Of a stretch of DNA of 64,000 nt, positions 25,880-34,737 are shown in pieces. This stretch comes from Klebsiella aerogenes KCTC 2190 (GTDB lineage: Bacteria; Pseudomonadota; Gammaproteobacteria; Enterobacterales; Enterobacteriaceae), in NCBI RefSeq assembly GCF_000215745.1, contig NC_015663.1, positions 4,216,001-4,280,000 of the forward strand. Direction: 5' to 3'. The notes beneath the pieces were generated by a model. The model did not search any database. It worked only from the letters and a program-made list of their open reading frames with translations, and had not been told where the DNA came from. Position numbers and translations under genes: made by a program. How positions within the stretch are numbered: the stretch's first letter is position 1; every line of letters starts with the position of its first letter.

Positions 25880-27477
25880 ACGTGCTTAGCGTAGAAAACC
25901 TCACCATCAGCTACCGCTCTGGCGGGTTGTGGCGCGAAGTGGTTCACCGGGTCAGTTTTACGATTAAACGCGGCGAGATGCTGGCGTTCGTCGGCGAATC
26001 CGGTTCGGGAAAAACCACCACCGCCCAGGCGATTATCGGTCTGCTGGCGGAAAACGCCCGCCTCGATGCCGGGACGGTTCGTCTCAACGGTGAAGAGATT
26101 AGCCGCTGGTCAGGCAAACGGCTGGATAACCTGCGCGGGGCCAGAATCAGCCTGGTGCCGCAGGATCCCGGCAACTCGCTGAACCCGGTGCAAACCATCG
26201 GCGCGCAGGTCGGCGAAATACTCCGACTGCATCAAAAAAGCAGTAAAACCGAGCGTCGACAGCAGGTTATCGCCCTGCTGGAAAAAGTCGGCTTAAGCTA
26301 TCCAGAGCAGCGTTTCGAGCAGTATCCGCACCAGCTCTCCGGCGGTATGAAGCAGCGGGTGCTGATCGCCATTGCCATCGCCCTGAAGCCGGATTTGATT
26401 ATTGCCGATGAGCCGACCAGCGCGCTCGACGTGACGGTCCAAAAAAGAATCCTCGATCTGCTCGATCATTTGCGCCGTGAATCCGGCACCGCGGTGCTAT
26501 TTGTCACCCATGACCTCGCGCTGGCGGCGCAGCGTGCCGACCGGCTGGTGGTTTTTCGTCACGGTGAAATTCAGGAACAGGGCAATACGGGTGATGTTAT
26601 TCGCACCCCGCAGCACGGCTATACCCGCCAATTGCTGTGCGATCTGCAGGGACAGAACCTGCACTTAACCACCACGATTCACCCGTTTGTTACGCCGGCA
26701 ATTCGGGTTGAAGGCGTGAGCAAACGCTTTGCGTTAGGGGGCAGCCATCTCCAGGCGCTGGATAACGTAAGCTTTATTTTACCGCGTGGCAGTACCCATG
26801 CGCTGGTCGGCGAATCGGGTTCAGGAAAAACCACCCTCGCCCGTATCTTGCTGGGTTTTGAGCAGGCCGATAGCGGACAGGTGACCATCGACGGTATTGC
26901 CAGCGGACAATTGAGCCGCGAGGCCCAGCGCCAACTGCGGCGCAAAATTCAGTTTGTTTATCAAAACCCTTTCGCCTCACTCGACCCTCGCCAAACCCTG
27001 TTCGACATTATCGAAGAGCCGCTGAAGAATTTACAGCGCCTGTCCAAAGAAGCTCGGCGTCAACGGGTAGAGTCCGTCGCCGCCCGTGTCGCGCTGGCGC
27101 CGGAGCTACTCTACCGAACCGCTCGTGAGCTCTCCGGCGGCCAGCGACAGCGGATCGCTATCGCCAGGGCATTGATCCTCGACCCCACGATTCTGGTGCT
27201 CGATGAGGCCACCTCAGCGCTGGATGTCACGGTGCAGGCGCAAATTCTCGCCCTGTTGCTGCAATTACAGCAACAGCTTGGGTTGAGCTATCTGTTTATC
27301 ACCCACGATCTGGCGACAGTACGCCGCATCGCCCATAGCGTGACGGTGCTGCGCACCGGGCAAGTCATCGAACAGGGCGAGGTTAAGCAGTTGTTCGCCG
27401 CGCCGCAGCACGACTATACCCGCGAGCTGCTCGCCGCCATTCCTCATTATCACGCACCGTGCACGGAGGTTGCATGA
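25876..27477 (+). CDS. Dual-domain ABC transporter ATPase (DppD-DppF fusion)
   Basis: A single 533-aa protein with two nucleotide-binding domains, replacing separate DppD and DppF subunits. Both halves carry Walker A GESGSGKTT; signatures are LSGGMKQRV and LSGGQRQRI; Walker B regions are IIADEPTSALDVTVQ and VLDEATSALDVTVQ. It powers the transporter encoded immediately upstream. The GsiA/YejF-type fused layout is common in this family. The stop codon overlaps the start of the monooxygenase gene by ATGA. Confidence 0.93.
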   Translation: MNVLSVENLTISYRSGGLWREVVHRVSFTIKRGEMLAFVGESGSGKTTTAQAIIGLLAENARLDAGTVRLNGEEISRWSGKRLDNLRGARISLVPQDPGNSLNPVQTIGAQVGEILRLHQKSSKTERRQQVIALLEKVGLSYPEQRFEQYPHQLSGGMKQRVLIAIAIALKPDLIIADEPTSALDVTVQKRILDLLDHLRRESGTAVLFVTHDLALAAQRADRLVVFRHGEIQEQGNTGDVIRTPQHGYTRQLLCDLQGQNLHLTTTIHPFVTPAIRVEGVSKRFALGGSHLQALDNVSFILPRGSTHALVGESGSGKTTLARILLGFEQADSGQVTIDGIASGQLSREAQRQLRRKIQFVYQNPFASLDPRQTLFDIIEEPLKNLQRLSKEARRQRVESVAARVALAPELLYRTARELSGGQRQRIAIARALILDPTILVLDEATSALDVTVQAQILALLLQLQQQLGLSYLFITHDLATVRRIAHSVTVLRTGQVIEQGEVKQLFAAPQHDYTRELLAAIPHYHAPCTEVA

Positions 27478-28463
27478 CGCCTAAACGCCTGGGGTTTTTT
27501 ACCCGCTTACTCGACCACGCCACGCCGCAAGAGCGCTATCGACTGGCGACGGAGCAGATCCGCCATGCGGAACGGCTGGGCTTTGATAGCGCCTGGGTGG
27601 CGCAACACCATTTTCATGAAAATGAAGGCGGTTTACCGTCGCCGCTGGTGTTTCTTGCCTACGCGGCGGCACATACGCAACGGATCCGACTCGGCACCGC
27701 CATCATTACGCTGCCGATGGAGAACCCGCTACGTGTCGCAGAAGATGCGGCAGTACTGGATTTACTCGCAGAGGGTCGCCTGGAAGTGGGTTTTGGTTCC
27801 GGCGGAACGCCAACCTCTTTTCTCCCTTTTGGCCTGGCCTGCGAACAGCGCGGCACGGTCTTCGCCGATCATCTGCATTTGATTGAAAGCGCCTGGCGCG
27901 GCGATACGTTGGCTCATCCTGACAATCACCTTTATCCGCCCGCGCCGCAGCTGGCAAAACGGATTTGGATCGCCACCTTTTCGATTGAAGGCGCTATTCG
28001 GACCGCTAAATCCGGCCACGGGTTGATGCTATCGCGCACACAGCCGCGTCCGCCAGGTCAAAGCGAGCTGCCGCTGGATGCGATTCAGAACCCGATTATC
28101 GACGCCTACCTCGCCGCGCTACCAGCCGGCGTGGCGCCGAGAATTCTGGCTTCCCGCACCGCGTTTATTGCCGACAGTCAGGGGTACGCGCTACAGGCCG
28201 CAGAGCCGGGATTAAGTAAACAGGCGGCAGCCCATCGCGCCGCCGGCCATGAGATTAGTGGTGACACCGTCACGGATTACGCTCGCCAGTTGGATGCCCA
28301 CATTGGTGATGCGCCACATGTGCTTGCATCGCTGGCTAAAGACAGCGTGCTAGCCCGGGTGACTGACATTTCGTTTCAGGTCCATTCGGTGGAGCCATCG
28401 CATCAGGACACGCTGCGTTCTATCGAACTCATCGCTAAACACATTGCCCCGCAATTCAGATAA
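27474..28463 (+). CDS. FMN-dependent luciferase-like monooxygenase (KPN_01858 type)
   Basis: A 329-aa bacterial-luciferase-like flavin monooxygenase. Family blocks are AERLGFDSAWVAQHHFHENEG and RIRLGTAIITLPMENPLRVAEDAAVLDLLAEGRLEVGFGSG. Related enzymes oxidise alkanesulfonates, aldehydes or other small molecules with reduced FMN supplied by a reductase. No flavin reductase is in this operon. The ATG at 27474 overlaps the ATPase stop and has a GGAGG ribosome site; the frame extended to 27459 is inside the ATPase gene. I recognise the group named for K. pneumoniae KPN_01858. Coupling to a transporter suggests it acts on the imported compound. Substrate unknown. Confidence 0.87.
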   Translation: MTPKRLGFFTRLLDHATPQERYRLATEQIRHAERLGFDSAWVAQHHFHENEGGLPSPLVFLAYAAAHTQRIRLGTAIITLPMENPLRVAEDAAVLDLLAEGRLEVGFGSGGTPTSFLPFGLACEQRGTVFADHLHLIESAWRGDTLAHPDNHLYPPAPQLAKRIWIATFSIEGAIRTAKSGHGLMLSRTQPRPPGQSELPLDAIQNPIIDAYLAALPAGVAPRILASRTAFIADSQGYALQAAEPGLSKQAAAHRAAGHEISGDTVTDYARQLDAHIGDAPHVLASLAKDSVLARVTDISFQVHSVEPSHQDTLRSIELIAKHIAPQFR

Positions 28464-28472
28464 GGAGTCGCT

Positions 28473-29564
28473 ATGAGCTTAAGTCAGGATATTTTGGCTG
28501 AACTGGCGGAGATCGCCGCCGATTCAGCGCTGGGCAAGGCCCGCGCTTTGCGCGAGGCTGCGACCCGCCACGCCCAGGGAAGTTACGAGGTGCTATTTAG
28601 CCAACAGGATGAGGATTTTCCGCTCGAAGAACGGTTCGCCGTCGCCGCAAAAGTGGCCAGACTTCATCAGGCAGACGCGCTGGCGGCGCATTACGCCGGT
28701 TTCGGTATTGCCGACCCGACAACCCCACGGCTTGCCGCGGCGCTGGGGTTTGCCCGCCTGTTGACCTTCACCCCGGTGGAAGCGACGCCCGCGGCGCTGC
28801 AAACGCTGAGCGACGCGGGCTGGAGCCTGCGAGGTATTGTGACGCTGGCGCAGCTTGTTGCGTTTGTCAGTTTTCAAAGCCGATTGCTGAGCGGATTACG
28901 ATTGTTAAATGGCAAACCAATTTCCGCAGCTGGGACCCCGGTGGTTGCCGGCTACTGGCACACTCATCCCCGGACGGCTAGCGGTAAACCTGCGCCGGTG
29001 GCGTTTACTCGTGATGAATTACACTGGGAACCGTGGATTGCCGATAAGCCTCTCGCTGAATTTAACGCCGCCGAGCAGGCGCTGCTGGCGCAGTTCGGCC
29101 ACAGTGATTCCCCCTACTTTCGCTTACTGGCGCGCAATCAGCCGGTGCTTGAACAGCGCACGCTGACCGATAAAGGGATTTTCTATACGCCGGGCGGCCT
29201 GCCGCGCGCCGAGCGTGAACTGGCGGCCACGGTGGCGAGTAAAATCAACGGCTGCATCTACTGCGCGTCGGTACACGCGCGCAAGGCGGCGCAGTTGTCC
29301 AAAGATGAGCGAGCGGTGGAGAACCTGTTGGCGGTAACGCCTGGGGAGAATCTCAGCGATGGCCAAGGGCCGCGCTGGCAGGCGGAGATTGACGCCGCCG
29401 CCGCGCTTTCCGTCACCCCGCCCGCGATAACCCCAGCGCATCTCAGCGCGCTGGAGCAGCAGGGTCTGGATATCGTCGAACAGCTGGACCTGCTGCAATC
29501 GACGGCATTCTTCGCCTGGGCTAACCGCCTGATGCTAACCCTTGGCGAACCGTGGCGGGATTAA
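28473..29564 (+). CDS. Two-domain CMD/AhpD-like alkylhydroperoxidase protein
   Basis: A 363-aa protein made of two AhpD-like (carboxymuconolactone decarboxylase fold) halves. The C-terminal half has the redox motif CIYCASVHARKA with C261, C264 and H268; the N-terminal half (about 1-165) lacks the CxxC. In rhizobial genomes these halves are separate neighbouring genes (Avi_7170 and Avi_7169 types), so this is a fusion. It starts 9 bases after the monooxygenase. A role in handling peroxide or a reactive product of the flavin reaction is plausible but unproven. Confidence 0.82.
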   Translation: MSLSQDILAELAEIAADSALGKARALREAATRHAQGSYEVLFSQQDEDFPLEERFAVAAKVARLHQADALAAHYAGFGIADPTTPRLAAALGFARLLTFTPVEATPAALQTLSDAGWSLRGIVTLAQLVAFVSFQSRLLSGLRLLNGKPISAAGTPVVAGYWHTHPRTASGKPAPVAFTRDELHWEPWIADKPLAEFNAAEQALLAQFGHSDSPYFRLLARNQPVLEQRTLTDKGIFYTPGGLPRAERELAATVASKINGCIYCASVHARKAAQLSKDERAVENLLAVTPGENLSDGQGPRWQAEIDAAAALSVTPPAITPAHLSALEQQGLDIVEQLDLLQSTAFFAWANRLMLTLGEPWRD

Positions 29565-30746
29565 TCAGGCCTGCTCTGCCTGGGTAACGCGATGACGCGT
29601 TACCCGCCGCTGGTATCGCGCATACAGCAGCAACGAGCTCATCGCCAGGAACGACAGCGCTGCCGCCGGCAGCGCGACCGAACGCCAACCCGCGCCAAAG
29701 GTAATCATCATCCCGCCGCAGTAGGCGCCAATCGCGCTGCCGAGGTTAAACGCTATCTGACCGCCCGCCGCCCCGAGCATTTCGCCGCCTCTGGCATTTT
29801 GTAACAGTAATATTTGCAGCGGCGCGGCGAGCGCGAAAAGCCCGGCGCAGCAGATAAACGCCAGCACCAGCGAAGCCAGCGGCTGTATGCCAAAGGCAAA
29901 GATGAGCAGTAACACCGCAACAATGACGCCGTTGGTCATCGCCGCAATACGCAGCGGACTGTAACGCCCAGAGATCCTGCCGCTAAAGAGATTACCTAAA
30001 ACCATCCCCAATCCGACCAGCATCATAATGAACATCATCGCCGACTCGCTAAAGCCGGAGACATTTATCATGAAGGGCTTGATATAGCTAAACCAGGCAA
30101 AAACGCCGGCATTGCCGAACATCGTGGCGGCGAAAATAAACCATGGCGCCGGGGATTTAAGGAAATGGAATTGTTCACTGAGCCGGGTGGTTGATTTGTC
30201 ATACAGCGTTGGCACCCAGCGCAGTATCGCCAAAAGCACCAGCACATCAAATAGCGCGATGGCCGTGAAGGTATAACGCCAGTTGAACTGATGGCCAAGC
30301 CAGGTGCCCGCCGGTACGCCAAGCAGGTTTGCCACCGTCATACCCGCTATCATCCCGGCGACCGCCGCGGTAACCCTGCCCGGCGAGGCGATTTTCGACA
30401 AGATAATCGCTCCGACGCCAAAATAAGCGCCGTGAGGAAAACCGGAAATAAAGCGCCCGAGCGCCAGCATGGGATAACTTGAGGAGAAGGTAAACAACGC
30501 GTTGCCTGCAACACACAGCGCCACCAGAAACAGCATCACTGATTTCAGCGAAAAACGGCTGGAAAACAACGCCATGACAGGCGCGCCAAACACCACGCCA
30601 AAGGCGTACCACGAGATCATGTTGCCGGCCGCGGGGATGGTAATGCCGACATCATGGGCGATTTCAGGCAATACCCCCATGATGCCGAACTCCGCCATTC
30701 CGAGGCCAAAGGTCCCCAGCGCTAAGGAAAAAATCGTTTTCTTCAT
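29565..30746 (-). CDS. araJ: MFS efflux protein AraJ
   Basis: A 393-aa, twelve-helix transporter of the drug:H+ antiporter-1 family, closely matching E. coli AraJ (MKK.I.SLALGTFGLGMAEFGIMGVL start and ISGFPHGAYFGVGAIILSKI). In E. coli the gene is arabinose-induced but its function is not established. Here it is not beside araBAD; it ends at the same base where the CMD gene ends (convergent, stops abut at 29564/29565). Efflux of a product of the neighbouring catabolic operon is possible but unsupported. Confidence 0.9.
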   Translation of the reverse strand: MKKTIFSLALGTFGLGMAEFGIMGVLPEIAHDVGITIPAAGNMISWYAFGVVFGAPVMALFSSRFSLKSVMLFLVALCVAGNALFTFSSSYPMLALGRFISGFPHGAYFGVGAIILSKIASPGRVTAAVAGMIAGMTVANLLGVPAGTWLGHQFNWRYTFTAIALFDVLVLLAILRWVPTLYDKSTTRLSEQFHFLKSPAPWFIFAATMFGNAGVFAWFSYIKPFMINVSGFSESAMMFIMMLVGLGMVLGNLFSGRISGRYSPLRIAAMTNGVIVAVLLLIFAFGIQPLASLVLAFICCAGLFALAAPLQILLLQNARGGEMLGAAGGQIAFNLGSAIGAYCGGMMITFGAGWRSVALPAAALSFLAMSSLLLYARYQRRVTRHRVTQAEQA

Positions 30747-30830
30747 CTATTCGGTCACTTTAATGTGCGTTCACGACGCTAGTGTAACCGATTTCACACT
30801 CTGTTTTCTCCCCTTACGACCGACGACAAC

Positions 30831-31547
30831 TTAACCCATCCCCAGATAAGCATTTCTGACTTCCGGGTTATCCAGCAACTCTGCGCCGCTACCGCTCAGA
30901 CGTATTTCGCCGTTGACCAGCACATACGCGCGGTTAGCCAGTTTCAGCGCGTGGTGCGCATTTTGCTCCACCAGCAGCAGCGTCATGCCCAGGTCGGTCA
31001 ACTCGCGCAAAACGCTGAAGATCTGCTTCACCACCAGCGGCGCCAGACCCAGGCTCGGTTCGTCTAATAGCAATAGCTTTGGCCGGCTCATCAGCGCGCG
31101 GGCGATTGCCAGCATTTGCTGCTCGCCGCCGGAGAGCGTCATCGCCCGCTGCGCGCGACGCTCTTCCAGCCGTGGAAACAGCTGATACATCCGCGCTTTA
31201 TCTTCATTCTGATAACGATTACCTATGGGAATAGTGCCCATCAGCAGGTTTTCTTCCACCGTCATATCGGCAAAAATACGCCGTCCTTCCGGCGCCTGAG
31301 CAATACCGTTGGTGGCGATATAGTGCGTCGACTGGCGGCTGATATCATGTCCGCGATAGATAATACTGCCATCGGTAATCCGCGGCTGGCCGAAAATCGA
31401 CATCAGCAGCGTGGATTTTCCGGCGCCGTTAGCGCCGATTAACGCCACCGTTTCGCCTTCATTGACCATTAGCGATACCGACTTCAGCGCCTGGATTTGC
31501 CCGTAATAGACGTTCACCTCGCGAAATTCCAGCAACGGTTGGCTCAT
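30831..31547 (-). CDS. livF: Branched-chain amino-acid-type ABC transporter ATPase LivF
   Basis: A 238-aa ATPase of the LivF family. Walker A is GANGAGKST, the signature is LSGGEQQML, and Walker B is LLLLDEPSLGLAP. It is the last gene of livK-H-M-G-F-like order on the minus strand, its start overlapping the livG stop. It works with the LivG-like ATPase to energise uptake of a hydrophobic amino acid or related compound. Confidence 0.92.
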   Translation of the reverse strand: MSQPLLEFREVNVYYGQIQALKSVSLMVNEGETVALIGANGAGKSTLLMSIFGQPRITDGSIIYRGHDISRQSTHYIATNGIAQAPEGRRIFADMTVEENLLMGTIPIGNRYQNEDKARMYQLFPRLEERRAQRAMTLSGGEQQMLAIARALMSRPKLLLLDEPSLGLAPLVVKQIFSVLRELTDLGMTLLLVEQNAHHALKLANRAYVLVNGEIRLSGSGAELLDNPEVRNAYLGMG

Positions 31548-32419
31548 CAGGCGATCTCCTGTTCATCGGTACCCAGGTATGCGGCGATCACGCTCAGGTT
31601 GGCCTGGATCTCGGCCGGGGTGCCATGAGCAATAACATCGCCGTGGTCGAGCACGATCACGCGATCGGAGATTTCCATCACCATGCTCATATCGTGTTCT
31701 ATCAACAGTACGCTGACGCCATGATGTTCACGCAGAAAACGAATAATCCGGCTCAGGGCACGCGTTTCCGCCGGGTTGAGCCCGGCCGCGGGTTCGTCAA
31801 GACACAGTATTTCCGGCCCGGTACACATCGCGCGGGCGATCTCCAGCCGCCGCTGCTGGCCATAAGAGAGCGTTCCCGCCAGTCGATTGGCGCAGTCAAC
31901 CATCTCCACCACTTCCAGCCAGTAAAAGGCCCGCTCTACTGCGCGGTTCTCCGCCTGGCGATAGCCGCGGGTATTCAGGATCCCGGCGATCAGATGGCGG
32001 TTAACCTGCATATGCTGGGCCACCATCAGATTTTCAATTACCGTCATTTCTCGAAACAGGCGGATATTCTGGAAGGTACGCGCCAGCCCGGCGCGGTTGA
32101 CCAGATGCGCGCCGCCGAACATTTTGTAGTACATCCGCCGTCCCAGACGCGCGGGATGGAAAAAATCATCGGCATGCAGTTTCTGCCCGAGAACCTGAAT
32201 CACATCGGTCATTCGTTGCCGGGCATTAAGCCGAATGGCGCCGCCGCTGGCGCGGTAAAACCCGGTCAGGCAATTGAACACCGTGGTCTTCCCCGCGCCG
32301 TTCGGGCCAATCAGGGCGGTAATCGATCCGCGTTCAACCTCAAGGTTGACATCATTCAGCGCTTTAATCCCGCCAAAATGCATCATCAGATGCTCGACCT
32401 GCAATATTGCATCGCTCAT
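31547..32419 (-). CDS. livG: Branched-chain amino-acid-type ABC transporter ATPase LivG
   Basis: A 290-aa ATPase with Walker [10 protein letters not shown], signature [10 protein letters not shown] and Walker [14 protein letters not shown]. It is about 35 residues longer than E. coli LivG (255); the extra segment lies after [10 protein letters not shown] and before [10 protein letters not shown] (about residues 57-105) and is rich in charged and aromatic residues. This longer form fits a non-E. coli-type liv locus, so this is probably a second, distinct transporter. Its start overlaps the livM stop by four bases. Confidence 0.9.
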   Translation of the reverse strand: MSDAILQVEHLMMHFGGIKALNDVNLEVERGSITALIGPNGAGKTTVFNCLTGFYRASGGAIRLNARQRMTDVIQVLGQKLHADDFFHPARLGRRMYYKMFGGAHLVNRAGLARTFQNIRLFREMTVIENLMVAQHMQVNRHLIAGILNTRGYRQAENRAVERAFYWLEVVEMVDCANRLAGTLSYGQQRRLEIARAMCTGPEILCLDEPAAGLNPAETRALSRIIRFLREHHGVSVLLIEHDMSMVMEISDRVIVLDHGDVIAHGTPAEIQANLSVIAAYLGTDEQEIA

Positions 32420-33702
32420 GGCGCGACTCCTTTGCGGATTTCCACCCCGGTACGCCCGGTGCGCACCAGCCCGCGCGGGCGCCAGATCATCATCAGAACC
32501 ATCAACACGCCAAAGAGTAGAACCCGGTATTCGTCAAAGCCGCGCAGCAGCTCCGGCGTAACCGTCAGCACGAAAGCCGCCAGCACCACCCCCAATGTCG
32601 AGCCCATGCCGCCTAATACCACGATAGCGAGGATCAGCGCCGATTCGAAAAAAGTGAACGACGTCGGGTTGACGAACCCCTGATAAGTGGCGAAAAAGAC
32701 GCCGGCGATGCCGGCCGTCGACGCGCCAAGCATAAACGCGGACAGCTTAACCAGCACGTGATTCAGCCCCATCGCCCGGCAGGCGATTTCATCTTCCCGC
32801 AGCGCCTCCCAGGCCCGGCCAATCGGCATCCGGGTCAGGCGGTGTTTTATCAGCAACACCATTAACACCACGATAAACAACACGGCATAAATAAAGATAA
32901 ATTTAAGGTTGGGGTTGTAGGCAATATGCAGAAATTCATGAATCGGGGTGCCGCCCTCTTTGGCTCGCCGGGCAAACTCGAGGCCGAAGAGCGTTGGCGA
33001 TGGCACCGAAACGCCGTTGGGGCCGCCGGTAAAGCTCACCCAGTTGTTGAGCACCAGGCGGATGATTTCGCCGAATCCCAGCGTCACAATAGCCAGGTAG
33101 TCGCCATGCATTCGTAATACCGGAAAACCCAATAATGCTCCTGCCAGCGCCGCCATCACCGCCCCCAGCGGCAGCATTGCCCAGAAACCTAAGCCAAGGT
33201 ATTGATAGCCAAGCGCCAGGCCATAGGCGCCAATGGCGTAGAAGGCGACGTACCCCAAATCAAGTAACCCCGCGAGACCCACCACGATGTTTAATCCCAG
33301 CCCCAGCAGGACGTAGATAAGCCCGAGGATCGCCACGGTAAGCAGATACTTACTGGCCATTAACGGGAAAACGATAGCCGCAATCACCAGCAGCGGCAGG
33401 ACAAAACGCAGCCGACTACGATAGCCGGGGGGACGGACAAATACCCCCTGATCGTTGCCTTCAAAACGTCCGATAAACCGCTTCCCCCCGCGGGTTTGCA
33501 AAAGCAGGCTGAGCAACAGCCGCCCCGCCATCACCACCGCCACCAGCACGAAGACGCGCTGCGGGGAAAGCGTAAAACTGTACCCCTTCAGCACGATCCC
33601 CACGATCGGGCCAAAGACTATCAGCGCGCATAAACCGGCCAATACGCTATCGATAACGCTGCGCTTGACGTCGATGCCGTCTAAACGGGAAATATCGGTC
33701 AT
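32416..33702 (-). CDS. livM: Branched-chain amino-acid-type ABC permease LivM
   Basis: A 428-aa inner-membrane permease with about ten helices. The family motif [26 protein letters not shown] is clear, as is the later [16 protein letters not shown] and the [16 protein letters not shown] segment. It pairs with LivH to form the channel. A GGGGGA ribosome site precedes the ATG. It follows livH by 9 bases. Confidence 0.93.
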   Translation of the reverse strand: MTDISRLDGIDVKRSVIDSVLAGLCALIVFGPIVGIVLKGYSFTLSPQRVFVLVAVVMAGRLLLSLLLQTRGGKRFIGRFEGNDQGVFVRPPGYRSRLRFVLPLLVIAAIVFPLMASKYLLTVAILGLIYVLLGLGLNIVVGLAGLLDLGYVAFYAIGAYGLALGYQYLGLGFWAMLPLGAVMAALAGALLGFPVLRMHGDYLAIVTLGFGEIIRLVLNNWVSFTGGPNGVSVPSPTLFGLEFARRAKEGGTPIHEFLHIAYNPNLKFIFIYAVLFIVVLMVLLIKHRLTRMPIGRAWEALREDEIACRAMGLNHVLVKLSAFMLGASTAGIAGVFFATYQGFVNPTSFTFFESALILAIVVLGGMGSTLGVVLAAFVLTVTPELLRGFDEYRVLLFGVLMVLMMIWRPRGLVRTGRTGVEIRKGVAP

Positions 33703-33711
33703 ATATCCCCC

Positions 33712-34626
33712 TTAGACCTTGGCGACAACAGGACGGCCTAACAGCCCCTGTGGACGAAAAATCAGGATAGCCACCAGCAATGCGAACGAGAAGACATCCT
33801 TATAATCCGAGTTCACTAACCCGGCGAACTGCGCCTCGGCAACGCCCAACAGCAGGCCGCCAAGCATCGCCCCCGGCAGCGATCCGATCCCACCCAGTAC
33901 CGCTGCGGTGAAAGCCTTAATGCCGATAATAAAGCCAATATAAAAATCAAACGTGCCGTAATTCATGGTCACCAGTACCCCGGCAAGGCCCGCCATGGCG
34001 GCGCCAATCATAAATACCAGCGAGATCACCCGATCGGTGTTAATGCCGAGAATGGCCGCCATCCGCCGATCCTGCTGGGTCGCGCGGCATACGCGCCCGA
34101 GCTGCGTGTGGTTGATTATCCAGCTCAGCACCACCATGCCGACGAAGGCGGCGAGCAGGATGAAGATTTTGGTCCAGGTGATTTGCACCACGCCATCTCC
34201 TACCGTAAGCCGCAGTACGCCGTGCATCAACGTCGGGATCCCCTGTTGATTGGGGCCCTGACTCAGTTGCACGTAGTTTTGTAAAATCAGCGACATGCCA
34301 ATAGCCGAAATCAGCGGCGCCAGACGCGTTGAGTTACGTAGCGGCCGATAAGCAATGCGTTCGATGGCCCAGCCGTACACCCCGGTGACGATAATCGTAA
34401 ACACCAGCGTGCCGAAAATAAGCAGCGGGAAAGAGTGAATACCGAAGTAGGCCAGCAGCGCCAGCCCGATAGCGCACAGGTAGGCTGAGACCATATATAC
34501 CTCGCCGTGGGCGAAGTTAATCATACCGATGATGCCATAAACCATGGTGTAGCCAATGGCGATAAGCCCATATACCGCGCCAAGCGTTAAGCCATTGATC
34601 AGTTGTTGCAGAAAGAATGCCGCCAT
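33712..34626 (-). CDS. livH: Branched-chain amino-acid-type ABC permease LivH
   Basis: A permease of about 304 aa with eight helices and the family start FFLQQLINGLTLGAVYGLIAIGYTMVYGIIGMINFAHG. The C-terminal block AAVLGGIGSLPGAMLGG is also typical. The ATG at 34626 is chosen because the family N-terminus begins there and an AGGA lies upstream; a longer frame begins at 34647. It is separated from the binding-protein gene by two hairpins. Confidence 0.92.
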   Translation of the reverse strand: MAAFFLQQLINGLTLGAVYGLIAIGYTMVYGIIGMINFAHGEVYMVSAYLCAIGLALLAYFGIHSFPLLIFGTLVFTIIVTGVYGWAIERIAYRPLRNSTRLAPLISAIGMSLILQNYVQLSQGPNQQGIPTLMHGVLRLTVGDGVVQITWTKIFILLAAFVGMVVLSWIINHTQLGRVCRATQQDRRMAAILGINTDRVISLVFMIGAAMAGLAGVLVTMNYGTFDFYIGFIIGIKAFTAAVLGGIGSLPGAMLGGLLLGVAEAQFAGLVNSDYKDVFSFALLVAILIFRPQGLLGRPVVAKV

Positions 34627-34650
34627 AGGAACCATCCTGCCAGTCAAGGT

Positions 34651-34682
34651 GCAGCAGACGCAGAGGCCTTAACGTCTGCTGC
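34651..34682 (-). promoter_or_regulatory. Intercistronic hairpin before livH
   Basis: GCAGCAGACG and CGTCTGCTGC form a perfect 10-bp stem with a 12-base loop. It lies between the binding-protein gene and the permease genes, and there is no T-run. Such a hairpin can protect the 3' end of the upstream message and lower readthrough. Confidence 0.65.
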
Positions 34683-34695
34683 TTACGGTGGTACG

Positions 34696-34716
34696 ACGCC
34701 CCTCTGATGAGGGCGT
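34696..34716 (-). promoter_or_regulatory. Second intercistronic hairpin downstream of the binding-protein gene
   Basis: ACGCCC plus TC pairs with GA plus GGGCGT around a TGAT loop, with one bulged C. It starts 22 bases beyond the binding-protein stop and together with the hairpin at 34651-34682 makes a tandem structure. Confidence 0.6.
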
Positions 34717-34737
34717 TATGCGCACTACAATCCCGGG

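Noticed and set aside
31625..32683. Long 352-codon frame on the plus strand opposite livG/livM
   Set aside because: It is a shadow of two well-supported ABC genes on the other strand, with no family resemblance or ribosome site.
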